From Oopsacas minuta (Eukaryota > Porifera > Hexactinellida > Lyssacinosida > Leucopsacidae), in contig JAKMXF010000024.1 in assembly GCA_024704765.1 (NCBI GenBank), forward strand, positions 25,218 through 89,217: a stretch of DNA of 64,000 bases, given 5' to 3'. Below, in pieces: positions 35,501 to 44,871 of this stretch. The notes below the pieces were generated by a model. It ran no database searches, was not told the DNA's origin, and saw only the letters and a list, made by a program, of their open reading frames with translations. Both the position numbers and the translations under genes were made by a program. How positions within the stretch are numbered: the stretch's first letter is position 1; each line of letters begins with the position of its first letter.

Positions 35501-38500
35501 AAGTAATACTGTTGAGTTAATTGAAATTACATCATATGCCTAAAAGGTTATGGAAAACTACCGTAGTAGAACTCGGATGAGACCTATCCCCTTATTAGAC
35601 CAAAATTATTACAGACCAACCGAGTTATACTGTATTTTAAATGACGAATACACGAAATTACTATAGAGCTACTTTATTTGTAAACTGTCTACAACTCGCA
35701 TATAAGGTAATACAAAATTTGTTCAATAACTTGAGGAATTGCTTTAATTATCGAAGAAAAAACCTTGCCATAAATAGACAGCCTACATATATGATTAGTC
35801 ATTACTTATTATCCTATGAATTCTCTTAATCAATTCAAAATCATTATCTAGATTAGTTTTGAGCTCATCGAGAGTCTACTGGACTATTTCTCAACTCTTA
35901 ACCTAGAAGGATCAGTCCTTATCTTCCTACCTGGATGGAATCTCATATACGCATTGAGTCAATATTTAACAGAAAATCCTAAATTTTCTCCTTCCAAATA
36001 CCTAATACTACCTTTACATTCATCAGTACCAAGAGAAGATCAAGCAAAAATATTCCATCCAACTCTCCCGGGCGTAACAAAGGTTATAATAGCCACAAAT
36101 ATAGCAGAGACAAGTATTACAATTAATGACGTCGTATTTGTGATAGATTCAGCTAAAGCAAAGATCAAACACTTTACTTCTTATAATAATATGACTCATT
36201 ATATTACTGTTTGGGCTTCTAAGACTAATTTGGAGCAGAGGATGGGGAGAGCTGGGAGAGTACAAGCTGGATTCTGTTTCCATCTATGTTCTAAAGCTAG
36301 ATACGAGTGAGTTATCTTTATAAACTGTATTATCCGAAGTTATAGCTTAGTTGATCAAGGTTGTATTATACTTAGGAGGTATGGGGCATCCCCCTAACAG
36401 TAGATTAATCAGAAATTTTCCTTTATTCTCATGTATTTATAGTGCTCTCCCTCAACACATGATACCAGAGATATTGAGATCACCTCTACTAGACATTGTG
36501 CTTAACATCAAACTGTTGATGCTAGGAGATATCAGCAACTATCTATCTCGTTGTATAGAGCCTCCAACTGATGTAGCTATACAGGAAGCTATATATCTTC
36601 TGAAGGTTAAGAATGCTCTTGATATGGAGGAGAATATTACGCCATTAGGCAGTATTGTAGCAAGGTAATTTTTGTTACAACTTCCACCAAGGGCAATCTG
36701 AAGTTTCCATTATTCATTGTGATAGGAAATGAGACGTTGAGACTGTATTTTGGCGTGACCGTTATTGCAGGTTTTTATTTACAGTCAATTCCCGTTTTAT
36801 CGAAGCTCAAGGGACCGCGAAAATCACTTCGCGAAGTCCGATCTAGTCGATAAAATGTCTGCCGCTTTGACCCTATTTGTACAATTTCAGACTTCGATAT
36901 TTACCGAGTATTTCCATCTCTGTATGTTCGATTTAACGGGAGTTGAATATTGAAGACGACTCACCAATTTTATCTCCTCCAACAATAATATCATTTCCTT
37001 ATTCTATAGACTTCCTCTTGAACCAAGAATAGCCTACATGCTAATACTGAGTACTCTATTTGGAGAAGGAGATACCTTCACTACAATAACTGCTGCTATG
37101 AGCTTTCAGGAACCTTACATTATAAAAGGCAAGCGTCTAATGTACAGACATAGAAACTTGGGTAAAGCTAAATTCAGTGATCACATCTCATTGAATAATG
37201 TCTACCAGAATTGGTTAGTTCATAAAGAGCGTAGTAATGTGGACGCGGAAAATTTTTGTTACCAATTCCAATTGAATAAAAACTCGTTAAATATGGTACA
37301 TGATGCTAAACAACAGTTACAGAGGATTCTAATGGACCAGGGATTTCCTGAAGAGTGTTTTATGCGGAAACATTCAAAGTTCGTTGAACCAGAAAATGCT
37401 TTTGTGATAACAGCTTTGTTGTGTGTAGGGTTATACCCTAATGTAGCTGTTATTGAGGAGAAGAGAAAGGTAAGTTTTACAGGTGAAGTTAAAATTAATT
37501 AATATCTAGCATTCAATACAATTGAATCTAGTTTGTAGTGTAGTAGAGGTAATTTCTTCTTGACATAAGACGTACTTCAGTTAGTACGTGCTAATTTTTG
37601 TTTCTCGAGGGATATGTCTTATCTGAGTTATACTTTATGTTTTAAGGATATAAATTGTACTATTCTTATACCTGAAATCCACTGTAGTTATCAAATATAT
37701 GATCATGTTTACGAGTAGAATATTTACTATATGTTTCAACTTCTAGCTTCGTCTCCCAGAAAAGAAGCATGCTCTCATCCACAAGACCTCTAACCTATGT
37801 CCAATGACACACAGTGAGGACATGTTGTACCCCTCTCCTTATGTCATATTCAGTGAGAAGTTACGTACAAAAACAGTATCAGCTAAACAGCTTACAATGG
37901 TAGAGCTAATACATTTAGCTTTATTCGGTTCAAATATCATTACAGCTTATGAATATATATCGACAATGGATTCCTGGATTGATTTTGTGTTACCATTCAG
38001 ACACGCGGCGATTATAGGAGGCATTAGAGAAGCTCTATCCGAACTATTAAGTCAAGTTGCTATCAATCCCCCTTCAGCATTATTGATGCAACCTAGTGAT
38101 GTAGAGCTAATTGACTTGATAACAGAACTTACTAAATTAGAAACTTATCCAGATAAACATGAATTTAGACTACATAATACTGGCGGTTTTTCACAAAGTG
38201 GACGATATCATAGACGTGGTAACAGGTATCCCTCTGCTTCTTCATACCCCCAACAATCCTACGTACCTCAACAACCAGCACCTACTCACCCAGGGTATAA
38301 CTACCAGTCTGTAACATCACCTATAAGCTACATGGATACAGGAGATTATCAGGGTGGGTATACTGAGCAAGCTGAATGGAACCCTAGTCCTAGAGGGAGA
38401 TTCCAACATAGAGGAGGGTATAGAGGTCACAGGAGACAAAGGTCAAGGTTCAATCGAGGTGGTAGGCAACCTTTTAGGTCTGGTCATAGATATAGAGGTG

Positions 38501-38532
38501 GTGGTTTTCGCGGTAGAAGAACTTATTATTAG
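29566..38532 (+). CDS. DHX9: RNA helicase A / DHX9 (11 exons)
   Basis: Exons: 29566-29916, 30410-30616, 31740-31926, 33490-33587, 33958-34197, 34453-34738, 35024-35406, 35852-36306, 36443-36664, 37010-37469, 37747-38532. All introns are GT-AG, phases agree, and the sum of 3675 bases gives 1224 aa (human 1270). Order: dsRBD1; dsRBD2 split over exons 2-3 ([12 protein letters not shown]); minimal transactivation-like segment ([13 protein letters not shown]); DExH core with GDTGSGKTT (about 367) and DEVH (about 466); MSAT; helicase C with [15 protein letters not shown] and [10 protein letters not shown]2/OB-fold; C-terminal Arg/Gly/Tyr-rich tail (from about 38200). It unwinds RNA and RNA:DNA hybrids in nucleus and cytoplasm. 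DEVH instead of DEIH is conservative. Intron 2 carries a small antisense gene. Confidence 0.95.
30870..31217 (-). CDS. CIMIP1: CIMIP1/C20orf85-like ciliary microtubule inner protein, nested in DHX9 intron 2
   Basis: A 115-aa intronless frame. Residues 10-40 ([20 protein letters not shown], then WDNDWGFL) match the family signature of C20orf85/LLC1, an 'N-x-V-x-QD-x-IW' start and a 'W-x-x-N/D-WGFL' motif. The C-terminus is Gly/Lys-rich and ends [10 protein letters not shown]. Members are small proteins of motile cilia, placed inside axonemal doublets in structural work. The family call rests on the N-terminal signature; the middle is Lys/Glu-rich and uninformative. It lies antisense within the intron 30617-31739 of DHX9. 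Confidence 0.7.
   Translation of the reverse strand: MSSKSTILKCNFVNQDKIWRDHVKLELKSQKQWDNDWGFLRAQKEDEKNHESGKTGEADKIDKNTERKYPETTSGKMAYKMKELPTYELEMRYGKPAKGKGGLNKLLGWPPEAIQ
32282..32414. mobile_element. Short TIR element, family B copy 2 (DHX9 intron 3)
   Basis: TACGGTGGAACTCAGACAAT at the left and ATCTGAGTTCCACTGTA at the right are inverted repeats, each running into a GTAC-GT(C/A) step. It lies in a 1.56-kb intron otherwise without recognised content. Confidence 0.55.
33608..33766. mobile_element. Short TIR element (DHX9 intron 4)
   Basis: The left end CAGTTAACATCCCGTAACTC and the right end (reverse complement CAGTCAACATCCGCTAACTC) form inverted repeats; the interior contains further TTCGAGTTAAC steps. 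A pogo-like MITE is inferred from the CAGT end next to TA. Confidence 0.55.
34778..34903. mobile_element. Short TIR element, family B copy 3 (DHX9 intron 6)
   Basis: Starts TACAGTAGAACTCGGATTAT and carries the family core TTTTGTTTCCTGAAGAGATA before a decayed right end ending GCTGTA. Confidence 0.5.
35559..35634. mobile_element. Short TIR element, family B copy 4 (DHX9 intron 7)
   Basis: CCGTAGTAGAACTCGGATGA at the left and CCGAGTTATACTGTA at the right form inverted repeats around 40 bases; a shortened copy of the family. Confidence 0.5.
36781..36953. mobile_element. Short TIR element, family A copy 2 (DHX9 intron 9)
   Basis: ACAGTCAATTCCCGTTTTAT at the left and an inverted TTCGATTTAACGGGAGTTGA at the right. 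The first 40 or so bases match the copy at 3508, including AGCTCAAGGGACCGCG. Confidence 0.6.
37539..37636. mobile_element. Short TIR element, family B copy 5 (DHX9 intron 10)
   Basis: Contains ATAAGACGTACTTCAGTTAG, the core TTTTTGTTTCTCGAGGGATA and the right end GTCTTATCTGAGTTATACT. Left boundary approximate. Confidence 0.45.
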
Positions 38533-39177
38533 CTCATTCATATTTTTGTACATAGTATTTAACATAGAGAAATCAGAACCTTATTTCGCTAGTTAACCAG
38601 CTAAATAATGTTCTGGTTCTTCTATATAGAATTTGTATTAGTATTTTCTAAATTGTATTTTGCGATTGAGCTTTTGATACAAGCTGTCTTTTATATTAAT
38701 AAGAGCGGTTTCTGATCGGTATTAACGTTTCTCTTTGTGAAGAAATTGAATGAATTTAAAGTTAATAATTCTTCGAGAAGAGAATTAACATTTACGATCA
38801 ATTACTGCTCAATTCAATGTACTCTAAGCTTGTATTGAAAGGAGAAATATTTATAAAATACTGTATTTATTACGGCGACACAAATACCTGACCAAATGTG
38901 ACCAATATATATCCGCAGGTGATTGACCACTGGAAATGGGATTATTTTATTTTTAACTGTGCTTATTAATGATATTTCAATTTGTTTTTTTATAATGTAT
39001 GATCTTTGATCAATTTATTTTTATTGTTTGTACTGGACTAACAGACTGACTGGCTCGAAATAAACTTACAGTATGTAATAGATATAGTGATAACGCTGGG
39101 CACCGATATTTATACCAATATATCACTATATCCATTATGTACTGAAATATATTTAGTGTAGCAAAAAGACATACGAA
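38533..39177 (+). other. Intergenic, DHX9 to HAX1-like
   Basis: AT-rich 3' flank with an AATAAA near 39058. A short inverted arrangement (GATATAGTGATA / TATCACTATATC) lies at 39080-39130, just upstream of the next gene. No coding frame recognised. Confidence 0.4.
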
Positions 39178-39921
39178 ATGTCTAGTATTTTTGATTTGCT
39201 ATTTCAACACACCAATCGATTCAATGAGAGACATACTCCAGGTCCTGATGACACAAGGCGTCACACCACACCACAACACCATAATATATTCAGCGAGCTT
39301 GATCGTATCATGCATGAGATGATGCGGGAACATTTTCAAAGTATGAATACTTTTCTCAGTCCTGATCCCCATCACTTCCATCCTGAAGATAAAAGTCAAG
39401 ATTCTAACTTGAGAGATCGAATGCTTAAAAACCCCGACAAAGACTACCATGAGTACCCAGGTAGAAATTACTATGTTCCGAATAAGGACATAGATCTTGA
39501 CGGTACAATCCAGAATAATCCTAAACTAATCGATCAAATTTTTGAAGAAACTCCACCAACTCAACAACCTAGTAACCAATTCCGACATCAAGAATTTAAT
39601 CCTTTTTCTCAGTTTTTCACGCCTCAAAATTCGCAAAGTGGGTTCACATTTCAATCAGTTGTGGTTACTAGGGGAGAAGATGGAAAATTAAAATATGAAA
39701 AGCGCGAAATTCGCGAGGACGCAGATGGAAATCGACAAGAGACCATAACTTCATCAGATGATGATGATAATAATAATAATAATAATGATGATGTAGGTCA
39801 ACAATTCTTACAACGAAAACCAATACAATACCAAAACAGAATTACTAGTCCCGGGCTATTCACCGGTCAATATGGAGTATTTAGTAGAATTAAGGATTGG
39901 TTCTATCCTCCTAACAACTAA
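39178..39921 (+). CDS. HAX1: HAX1-like protein
   Basis: A 247-aa intronless frame. Two HAX1 hallmarks are visible: LRDRMLKNPD at about 80 (human HAX1 has a near-identical LRD-x-MLK-x-PD), and the C-terminal block FTFQSVVVTRGEDGKLKYEK continuing into a DGNRQETIT segment. The N-terminus (MSSIFDLLFQ) resembles the MSLFDLF start of HAX1. The overall length is close to human (279 aa). HAX1 is a mostly disordered mitochondrial intermembrane-space and cortical protein that partners the CLPB chaperone and regulates apoptosis. A poly-Asp/Asn run (SSDDDDNNNNNNDD) is encoded by a GAT/AAT triplet repeat, absent from vertebrates as far as I recall. Confidence 0.75.
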   Translation: MSSIFDLLFQHTNRFNERHTPGPDDTRRHTTPQHHNIFSELDRIMHEMMREHFQSMNTFLSPDPHHFHPEDKSQDSNLRDRMLKNPDKDYHEYPGRNYYVPNKDIDLDGTIQNNPKLIDQIFEETPPTQQPSNQFRHQEFNPFSQFFTPQNSQSGFTFQSVVVTRGEDGKLKYEKREIREDADGNRQETITSSDDDDNNNNNNDDVGQQFLQRKPIQYQNRITSPGLFTGQYGVFSRIKDWFYPPNN

Positions 39922-40843
39922 TTTATCTTAATGTTATATTAATAACTAACTCCATTGGTAATAGCTCTTATTATCTGATAATTGAACACAATAAAATTAT
40001 TGGGAGGGAATTATAGCATATTTTTGCATTTGTTGTTATTATTATATGTCAATTTCTTGAAAATTTGATGATTTTCTAAGAGCACACATTTTGGCCCAAA
40101 TCTACTATATTTTAGAACTCTTTTATTATTAATAAATTCATAAACAGATAGCACGTCAAGAGTGACGGTTAAGTCTGGTCGATTTAGCCACGTTTCACTA
40201 TATGGCTATGTGTATGCATCTACCAAAATTGTACTGTAAAATTACTTATTTAACAGGAGCTATTTTTTCACTTCCTGTCTTCAAATTCTGTTGACCAATT
40301 GACCAGTGCAGTTTATCTTGTTAGCTAGCTAGAAAATAGTTTTGTGATTATTCAATTCTCCCATAAACTCAACACAGATCGTATATATGTAAATATATTT
40401 TGATTTAACTCTTGATAATTGGTACATTTATGTAAGATATTTCCTAGGGTGAATTAATTTCCAATGCTTCCTACAGTGTTTTTTTCAAAATATCAATTAT
40501 TCAAAGAAAATAACTTCCAGCATAGCAGTTGCAGGCAATTCGGCACGTGCCGTTATACATCATCAATTTTCCAGTAAACAACATTATAACTTATTAACAC
40601 AATAATTGTTAATATCCAAATTTGATGAAATAGGCGTCATATGTGTTAGCATCTGGTAAACATGTTATTGCATATTACAGGTTATTCCAATTCTCCATAC
40701 GTATTAATATTGTCATCCGTTTATTATTCAATATTTCAAGAGATAATTACTTTTCTATTGTTTGCTCTAAATATATTTGCTATTTATTAACTGAGCTCAC
40801 ATTTCTATTTTCTAGTCATGATCTACTACCAAATCATCGAACA
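39922..40843 (+). other. Intergenic, HAX1-like to STIM
   Basis: Holds an AATAAA (39990) for the HAX1-like gene and the STIM promoter and 5' UTR. A pyrimidine-rich AG at 40814 could be the acceptor of a 5' UTR intron. Nothing else seen. Confidence 0.4.
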
Positions 40844-42700
40844 ATGAAGCTAATATCAACTTTTCTAATTTTTTTAATTTGTTGCTATTTCGTGGTTTTC
40901 CTCACAAACAGTGAAGATATTGTTGAAGAAGAATGGCTTAGCATCGAGCAATTCCACCGGAAACTTGACACAGATGAAGATGGTACAATTCGACAAGATG
41001 AAGTGATCGAAGACATGAATGATTACAATAATCTCCAAGAAACTAAACTCAAAATGAATTTTGATGAAACACCTCTCTCTCTTCGAAGTCTAATGCAACA
41101 ATGGACACAAAATCCAGTCAGATCGTGGACGCCAGTACAAGTCGCACATTGGGCTAAAGTTACAGTAAAAATGCCTGAGATTTTAGGTCAAATACACGAA
41201 AAGAAGGTATCAGGAATGATACTACCAACAATGGCAGTAGACAGAGATCAGTTAATGCGTATATTTCCGGGGTTAGATCAATCACAAGCTGACAGGTTCA
41301 TGCTATACGCATTCAAGCTGGTTATCTCAGGGCCTTCTGATAACGAGATACCCTCTCTATACGATGATAGCAATCAAGATTGGGTAGCTTTTGAACACAT
41401 TGTGGTTTTCTTTAAAGAAATGGATAAAGACGATGATGGTTGTGTTGATTTGGATGAAGCTGACGGTGTCAGAGATGAACCTAGTGACTCTACAAATACT
41501 CCTTGCGATGAGATCAGTATTGAACACAGGACATTAAGTGAAGTATGGGAATATTGGTCAAAAGTAAATATTGTTAGGGATTGGACTGTTGAAGAAGTAG
41601 GCGCATGGCTTGATCAGGAAGGGCTAGGGAAATACATTGAAGTGTTCGCAGCTCAAAAGGTTGTGGGGTTACATATGCCTAAAATAGCTGCTAATCCTAA
41701 GACAGGCTTTCTACGTGAACTTAATGTTAATAAGGAAGATCGTAAGAAATTAATGATTAGCGCAATTTCATTAGTTTTATTCGGCCCACCAAAAGTTATG
41801 TCCCGCTCCAATCTGCTCGCGGATACATTATTCGCGATTTTATGTATCTTTATTTCTGCTGGCGCTCTGTGGTATGGTAATAAGCAACGCGTGCTTAAAA
41901 ACCAATTCGAGTCTAAATTCGTAGAAAGCGAAAATAGTTTAGACGAGATTAAATCTCAATTACAAGAATTGAATGAGATAGGAAAGTCAATTGATGAAAA
42001 ACAAGATGAGATATCTGATATCACTGAGACTACATTATTGTCTCCTATAGAATCAACATCAGAAGAACGAGTTGTGATTAAGTATCAAACACCAGATGAA
42101 CTAATTTCATTACTACGATTCACATATCTCCGTGAATACGAATTCTATGATATTAAAAAGCAAGATATCGAACTGCTGATTGACAAAGCTAGACGTCAAC
42201 ACGATAGTTTGAAACGTAAACATGGAAATATCCTGAGTGCTCTATTCATATCAAATACAAGAGTTTTGGATAATAACGAAGTATTAATGGTTGATACTAA
42301 ATCACGTTTAGATCGTCTTACCCACGATATGCAGGAACTTAACCAGCGTTGGCAGAAAATGGAATCTATCACGCAAACTTCTCTAATACAACACTCTTCA
42401 TCTCGTCGATGTGTTAATGAAAACTCTTATAACCAGTTAGGAAGTCAAAATCTGTTGAATAACATAGGATCAACTGAATGCCTCGTTACTGATGCTAATA
42501 ATAACGGAGAAAGCTTGTGTGAAATTGAAATGCTCCGGAGTACTTCATGTCCAAAGTTGAATATAAATGCCCCCGGAGCTGATGCTGAGTCTGAGAGAAG
42601 GAAAAAGACTTCTTTTAGAAAGTCTATTACCAAACCTATTAAAAAGTACATTACTAGTGATGGAAAACGAGATTCACCTACTGAGGGAGAAAATCAATAA
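40844..42700 (+). CDS. STIM1: STIM calcium sensor with duplicated EF-hand/SAM module
   Basis: 618 aa from the ATG that opens a signal peptide (MKLISTFLIFLICCYFVVFL). Order: EF-hand 1 with canonical loop DTDEDGTIRQDE (42-53); SAM 1 (about 78-165, SWTPVQVAHWAK); EF-hand 2 with canonical loop DKDDDGCVDLDE (194-205); SAM 2 (about 228-315, DWTVEEVGAWLD, ending LVLFGPP); transmembrane helix (about 326-344); coiled coil 1; SOAR/CAD region (about 415-507, with the STIM signature YDIKKQ and a RWQKMES end); Lys/Arg-rich tail (KKTSFRKSITKPIKKY) for plasma-membrane lipid binding. STIM sits in the ER, senses luminal calcium through EF-SAM and opens Orai. Vertebrate and fly STIM have one EF-SAM module; here two complete ones lie in tandem in the lumen. 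Module 2 is closer to canonical STIM. Intronless. The start could extend upstream, but the signal peptide fixes it. Confidence 0.9.
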   Translation: MKLISTFLIFLICCYFVVFLTNSEDIVEEEWLSIEQFHRKLDTDEDGTIRQDEVIEDMNDYNNLQETKLKMNFDETPLSLRSLMQQWTQNPVRSWTPVQVAHWAKVTVKMPEILGQIHEKKVSGMILPTMAVDRDQLMRIFPGLDQSQADRFMLYAFKLVISGPSDNEIPSLYDDSNQDWVAFEHIVVFFKEMDKDDDGCVDLDEADGVRDEPSDSTNTPCDEISIEHRTLSEVWEYWSKVNIVRDWTVEEVGAWLDQEGLGKYIEVFAAQKVVGLHMPKIAANPKTGFLRELNVNKEDRKKLMISAISLVLFGPPKVMSRSNLLADTLFAILCIFISAGALWYGNKQRVLKNQFESKFVESENSLDEIKSQLQELNEIGKSIDEKQDEISDITETTLLSPIESTSEERVVIKYQTPDELISLLRFTYLREYEFYDIKKQDIELLIDKARRQHDSLKRKHGNILSALFISNTRVLDNNEVLMVDTKSRLDRLTHDMQELNQRWQKMESITQTSLIQHSSSRRCVNENSYNQLGSQNLLNNIGSTECLVTDANNNGESLCEIEMLRSTSCPKLNINAPGADAESERRKKTSFRKSITKPIKKYITSDGKRDSPTEGENQ

Positions 42701-43343
42701 GATTCCCGATAGTTTCATTGTGCTATTATTATTAATATTATTATATAATTATACTTTTACTTCTAGAGTCATTCTAACTTTATTTCGTATGTGTATGCGT
42801 ATGAGAACTTAGTTTGTAAATTTGTGTTCTTCCCACACTTCTTTCTAGTTATTACGTGTATGATATGTTAATTTAATTATATTTAAAGATATATTGGAAA
42901 AAATGAAGGCTACGTCAGTGTCAGGAAAATTGAATGCTTTTTGGATTGAAATTATTTCGAACTTTTTGGCCGGTGGCTTTACTACACATTTTTGTTATGA
43001 AAATTATTATTACTATTAAAACTGGCCAATTTAGATGCCTTTTAGTGATGGATACTTGCCAACCTTCCAAGGTTTTGACTTTTGATTGAGGGAAGAATTT
43101 CTAAATCCAGAGAAATACTGGATATTTCTGGCTTTTTCTCGTAAAATGGAAAAATCATATTTTTTGCATATAAAATTAGAAATCCAGATAAAATTTTGAA
43201 AATCCAGGGAAACAGCTACAAGGAAAGTTACAATTTGTTTGTGAGTATGGTAAATTGGCGATGATATAGGTAATAGCTAATTGTCAGTGAAAATTATATT
43301 TACACATATATTAAAAATTTATTCTGTCTTAGTATATCCATAT
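42701..43343 (+). other. Intergenic after STIM
   Basis: AT-rich 3' flank. The stretch at 43060-43230 with repeated 'aaatccagagaaat / aaatccagggaaa' steps may be a degraded repeat; not identified. Confidence 0.35.
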
Positions 43344-43795
43344 ATGGAAACAAATTCTGATAATCCCCTCAGTGTTGATAGAATAAAATTGAGTGAAAAG
43401 TTGCAATCACTTTCACCAATACAAAGATTACTTATTCCAGAAGAGTTTAGTCAACTCGCTATTTCATATCTTAACAAAAATAGTCCAGATTTAGTTTCCA
43501 AATCTGAAGATAATCCTATAAGAAACAAAAATGCTGCAATAGAAATAGCCAAATTCTTGAAAATACAGAAAATATTCCTGCGGATAAATTGGTTTTTGTA
43601 CCTCAAGATTTCATAATGCCTCCAGCTAGTGACTACACTCTTGAATCAGTAAGTAAGCAAGGAGTAGGAGAGACGAGTTTAGGAAAGATTGAAAATATGA
43701 AAGAAACAAAAATAGAAACTTCATCTAGTAACCCTCTAGCTTCAAAGCTAAATCGAGTAGAAGATCTTGAAGGATGGCTAGATGAATTTTTATAA
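43344..43795 (+). pseudogene. Small unknown gene with a one-base frameshift
   Basis: From the ATG at 43344 a frame encodes METNSDNPLSVDRIKLSEKL and onward to about 43560. The sense-looking reading then continues in another frame (ENTENIPADKLVFVPQDF...) to a stop at 43795, ending VEDLEGWLDEFL. The switch falls at the run TTCTTGAAAAT, where one base is missing relative to a continuous protein of about 150 aa. No good intron explains it. Either a sequencing or assembly error, or a recently broken gene. The acidic C-terminus is reminiscent of the short EDLEDWLD tail of Aven and other small proteins, too little for a call. Confidence 0.5.
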
Positions 43796-44871
43796 ATTGC
43801 GTGAATGTCTATAATTACTTTTAAACTGTCCTTACTTTACTTTACTTTACTTTACTTTCCGATGCGACGCTCATCAATGTATTATTTGCAGGTTCATACA
43901 CCCCAAGTTACGAACCAAATGCTGGTTTGGCCAGTACTTCATCAGCCATCCATTTTCACATTTAACTTCTTTACATAGGCCAATTCTCCATTCAATATAA
44001 TGGTTATACATTTCATTGAAACTATTGTCAATATTTCTATATTTTACATAAACATTGTAAATGTGTGGCCAGCTTTTGAATTTTAGTAGATTGGGGTCTA
44101 TGTAGTATGTAGTTACTGGTTTATAGTATACAGACCAAGCTTGGACCCGGCCAACCGTCACTAATTTTTCAGTTAATCAGCAATTATTTGAATTTTTCTT
44201 TAAGGCAGTAATAAAAATTGTTTATTCTTTCATTATTCACTTTTAAATCCATACTACATGTGATTAATATTCCCTTTTCAACATCTATAATTGCATAAGG
44301 TCCAACACTAAGCAAGGATTTTGTAGAAAACTGGTTTATAGCGGGTCGTAACAGACCAGTCCACCTGGTCAGAGCTCACCGGGCCATGAAATCTTGACCC
44401 AGTCCAAGCCTGATATTGACAAAGTAATTTGTTTCCAGTGTATAGTGTAGGGGGGATATGTCGATGCAGCTCCCATATCTTATCCGAATAACAGGCAGCT
44501 TCCTTCTATTAATCCTTTATTCATAAATCTTCGTACAATGTCGAGTAAATTATAAACATAAGATACGGATATTTATTAGACATTACTACTGGTAACGGTG
44601 ATGATATTTGTCAATTTTGTCAGTTCGCAGGCTCCACAATTTGTATTGATGATTCATCACTATCTTATCATTTACGTTATTTATATGAATAATTAGAATT
44701 TTGTCATATCAGCGATTCATTTATGAGAAATTACTGATTTAATTATATAAATCTTTTGGTGTAACGCTTGTGTGTTCGATTAGAAATAAGATAGGCTCAA
44801 CCATTAATTAACTTATATAAAATTTATAGTATCGATTATACACATTTAGATGCTAAAACATTCTAGCAAAA
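43796..44871. other. Intergenic, about 1.1 kb
   Basis: Includes a (CTTTA)n microsatellite at 43831-43859. The minus-strand open frame at 43874-44161 has no family features. A GC-richer stretch near 44340-44410 may be an old repeat. The 5' flank of the RING gene is at the right. Confidence 0.35.

Noticed and set aside
43493-43575. Short intron to explain the frame switch
   Set aside because: The donor (GTTTCC) and acceptor context are poor, and the skipped part looks coding.
43874-44161. 95-codon minus-strand frame
   Set aside because: No family features or low-complexity bias typical of real proteins, and no supporting neighbours. Possibly repeat-derived.
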